The notes below the pieces were generated by a model that searched no databases, was not told where the DNA came from, and saw only the letters and a program-made list of their open reading frames with translations. The position numbers and the translations under genes are program-made. From Gemmatimonadaceae bacterium (GTDB lineage: Bacteria > Gemmatimonadota > Gemmatimonadetes > Gemmatimonadales > Gemmatimonadaceae), in contig JANYHT010000050.1 of the NCBI GenBank assembly GCA_025358925.1, positions 186,001 through 250,000 of the forward strand: DNA of 64,000 nt, written 5' to 3'. Of this stretch, positions 63,440 through 64,000 are shown piece by piece (the stretch's first letter is position 1; every line of letters begins with the position of its first letter).

Positions 63440-63838
63440 TTATGCCGGGCGCGCGGCTTCAGGATAAATGCCTAACAGAACATCAGATTCTTCCGACGCC
63501 TCAACGTCGTGCAGTACGCCAGGCGCCAGCGAAAGGAGTGTCCCGCTACGTAGCAGATGCAAAGCCTCTGTCGTTTGCACGCGCACGGTGCCGCGCAGCA
63601 CGTGAATGGTGACCCACCCCGGTGCCGAATGCTGTGGGAGTCGTCCTTGCGCCTCAAACGCAAAGAGCACAAGTCGCACGGGGCCCTCATGCATCAGCGC
63701 AATTTGTCGGTGTCCATTCGCACTGGCGCGCGATTCACTGCGCAACACACGTAACGACGCTGTCAGGTCCAGCAGATGTTCGGCCGCTGCAAAACGATCA
63801 AGCGGACGAGGGCGAAGGCGCTCTTCAGGAGTGGTCAT
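63440..63838 (-). CDS. Small cupin-fold protein
   Basis: 132 residues from the ATG at 63838. The beta-barrel pattern of a cupin is visible: VRLVLFAFEAQGRLPQHSAP, GWVTIHVLRGTVRVQTTEAL, LLRSGTLLSLAPGVLHDVEA. The first metal-binding motif is reduced to QHSAPGWV, the second keeps G-x5-P-x-x-x-H (GVLHDVEA), so metal binding is possible but unproven. Many such proteins bind small signals or buffer oxidants. It overlaps no gene; the frame upstream of 63838 is ignored. Confidence 0.75.
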   Translation of the reverse strand: MTTPEERLRPRPLDRFAAAEHLLDLTASLRVLRSESRASANGHRQIALMHEGPVRLVLFAFEAQGRLPQHSAPGWVTIHVLRGTVRVQTTEALHLLRSGTLLSLAPGVLHDVEASEESDVLLGIYPEAARPA

Positions 63839-63869
63839 GCTGTAGCATGTCGCCGCGTGCGACCGCTCG

Positions 63870-64000
63870 CTAGCCGCGCGGTGCGATGTGGCGATAAAAG
63901 AACGTGGCGCTGCACGATTCACCCTTGGGAAACAGCGCGTAGTGTGGGATGTCGCCGACGCGCTGCCATCCCATTCGCTCGTACAAACGATCGGCGTCCC
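63870..64000 (-). CDS. GNAT-family N-acetyltransferase (C-terminal fragment, gene enters from the right edge)
   Basis: The reverse strand carries the last 42 residues of a protein: DADRLYERMGWQRVGDIPHY, then ALFPKGESCSATFFYRHIAP and a TAG at 63870. The A-x-x-L-Y-x-R-x-G-W and FYRHI patterns match the end of GNAT acetyltransferases, which acetylate amines with acetyl-CoA. The start and the acetyl-CoA loop lie beyond the window. It ends 32 bases upstream of the cupin start and may be its operon partner. Confidence 0.7.
   Translation of the reverse strand, partial: DADRLYERMGWQRVGDIPHYALFPKGESCSATFFYRHIAPRG

Noticed and set aside
1-64000. rRNA or tRNA genes
   Set aside because: None were recognised by eye on either strand; a covariance-model search would be needed to exclude tRNAs firmly.

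Overview
The window reads as ordinary chromosome of a GC-rich (roughly 58-60% by eye), menaquinone-using, double-membraned bacterium. The mix includes a SusC/SusD outer-membrane pair, TolC/MacAB efflux, S9 peptidases and DUF5117-type metalloproteases, a short primary-type sigma-70, Gly/Ala/Arg-rich proteins and many secreted propeller or lipoproteins. This looks most like Gemmatimonadota. That placement is inference from gene content; no rRNA or tRNA gene was seen to settle it.

Layout. 1-8.8 kb (minus strand): an efflux operon running TolC-like channel, MacA-like adaptor, one MacB-type ATPase, then four FtsX/MacB permeases arranged A-B-A-B, the last cut by the window edge. A small secreted protein lies upstream. 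8.9-14.8 kb (plus): a very large NtrY-like histidine kinase and a pseudokinase-kinase fusion. 14.8-19.6 kb (minus): an aldehyde dehydrogenase, a PAS-GGDEF diguanylate cyclase and an ActP-like symporter with its DUF485 partner. 19.6-25.8 kb: a VKOR protein and a thioredoxin-like protein facing each other, the menaquinone methyltransferase MenG, an MFS carrier, a ThrE-type exporter, an FKBP lipoprotein and a DinB protein. 25.8-31.3 kb (minus): SusC, SusD and a DUF4397 lipoprotein. 31.7-32.9 kb: an IS3-family element whose orfA/orfB phase looks broken. 33-51.9 kb (plus, almost continuous): comM, a sigma-54 response regulator, an aldehyde dehydrogenase, lepB, rpoD, yajQ, rimO, hemL, SpoIID, a Gfo/Idh/MocA oxidoreductase, DUF4105, and hyuA-UDG-hyuB. 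52-64 kb: secreted peptidases, Ig-like and NHL proteins, a Tat-exported HisC-like aminotransferase, a VapC toxin with a probable antitoxin remnant, a second DinB, a frameshifted propeller pseudogene, a cupin and the tail of a GNAT acetyltransferase.

How parts work together. The efflux operon encodes a tripartite pump with duplicated permease pairs. VKOR, the thioredoxin-like protein and MenG fit one theme: oxidative folding in the envelope with electrons passed to menaquinone. SusCD plus its lipoprotein forms a nutrient uptake system. lepB through the SpoIID gene is a housekeeping block.

The most unusual signal is a family of GGGATTA heptamer arrays at three gene ends (about 20116-20224, 25170-25201 and 51894-52020). 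In all five genes that abut an array, the TAG stop codon is itself part of a TAGGGA repeat unit. At two sites, opposed arms between convergent genes can form a long hairpin. The unit length (7) is not divisible by 3, so an array of three or more units closes every reading frame in both directions. The G3N4 spacing is also a G-quadruplex pattern.
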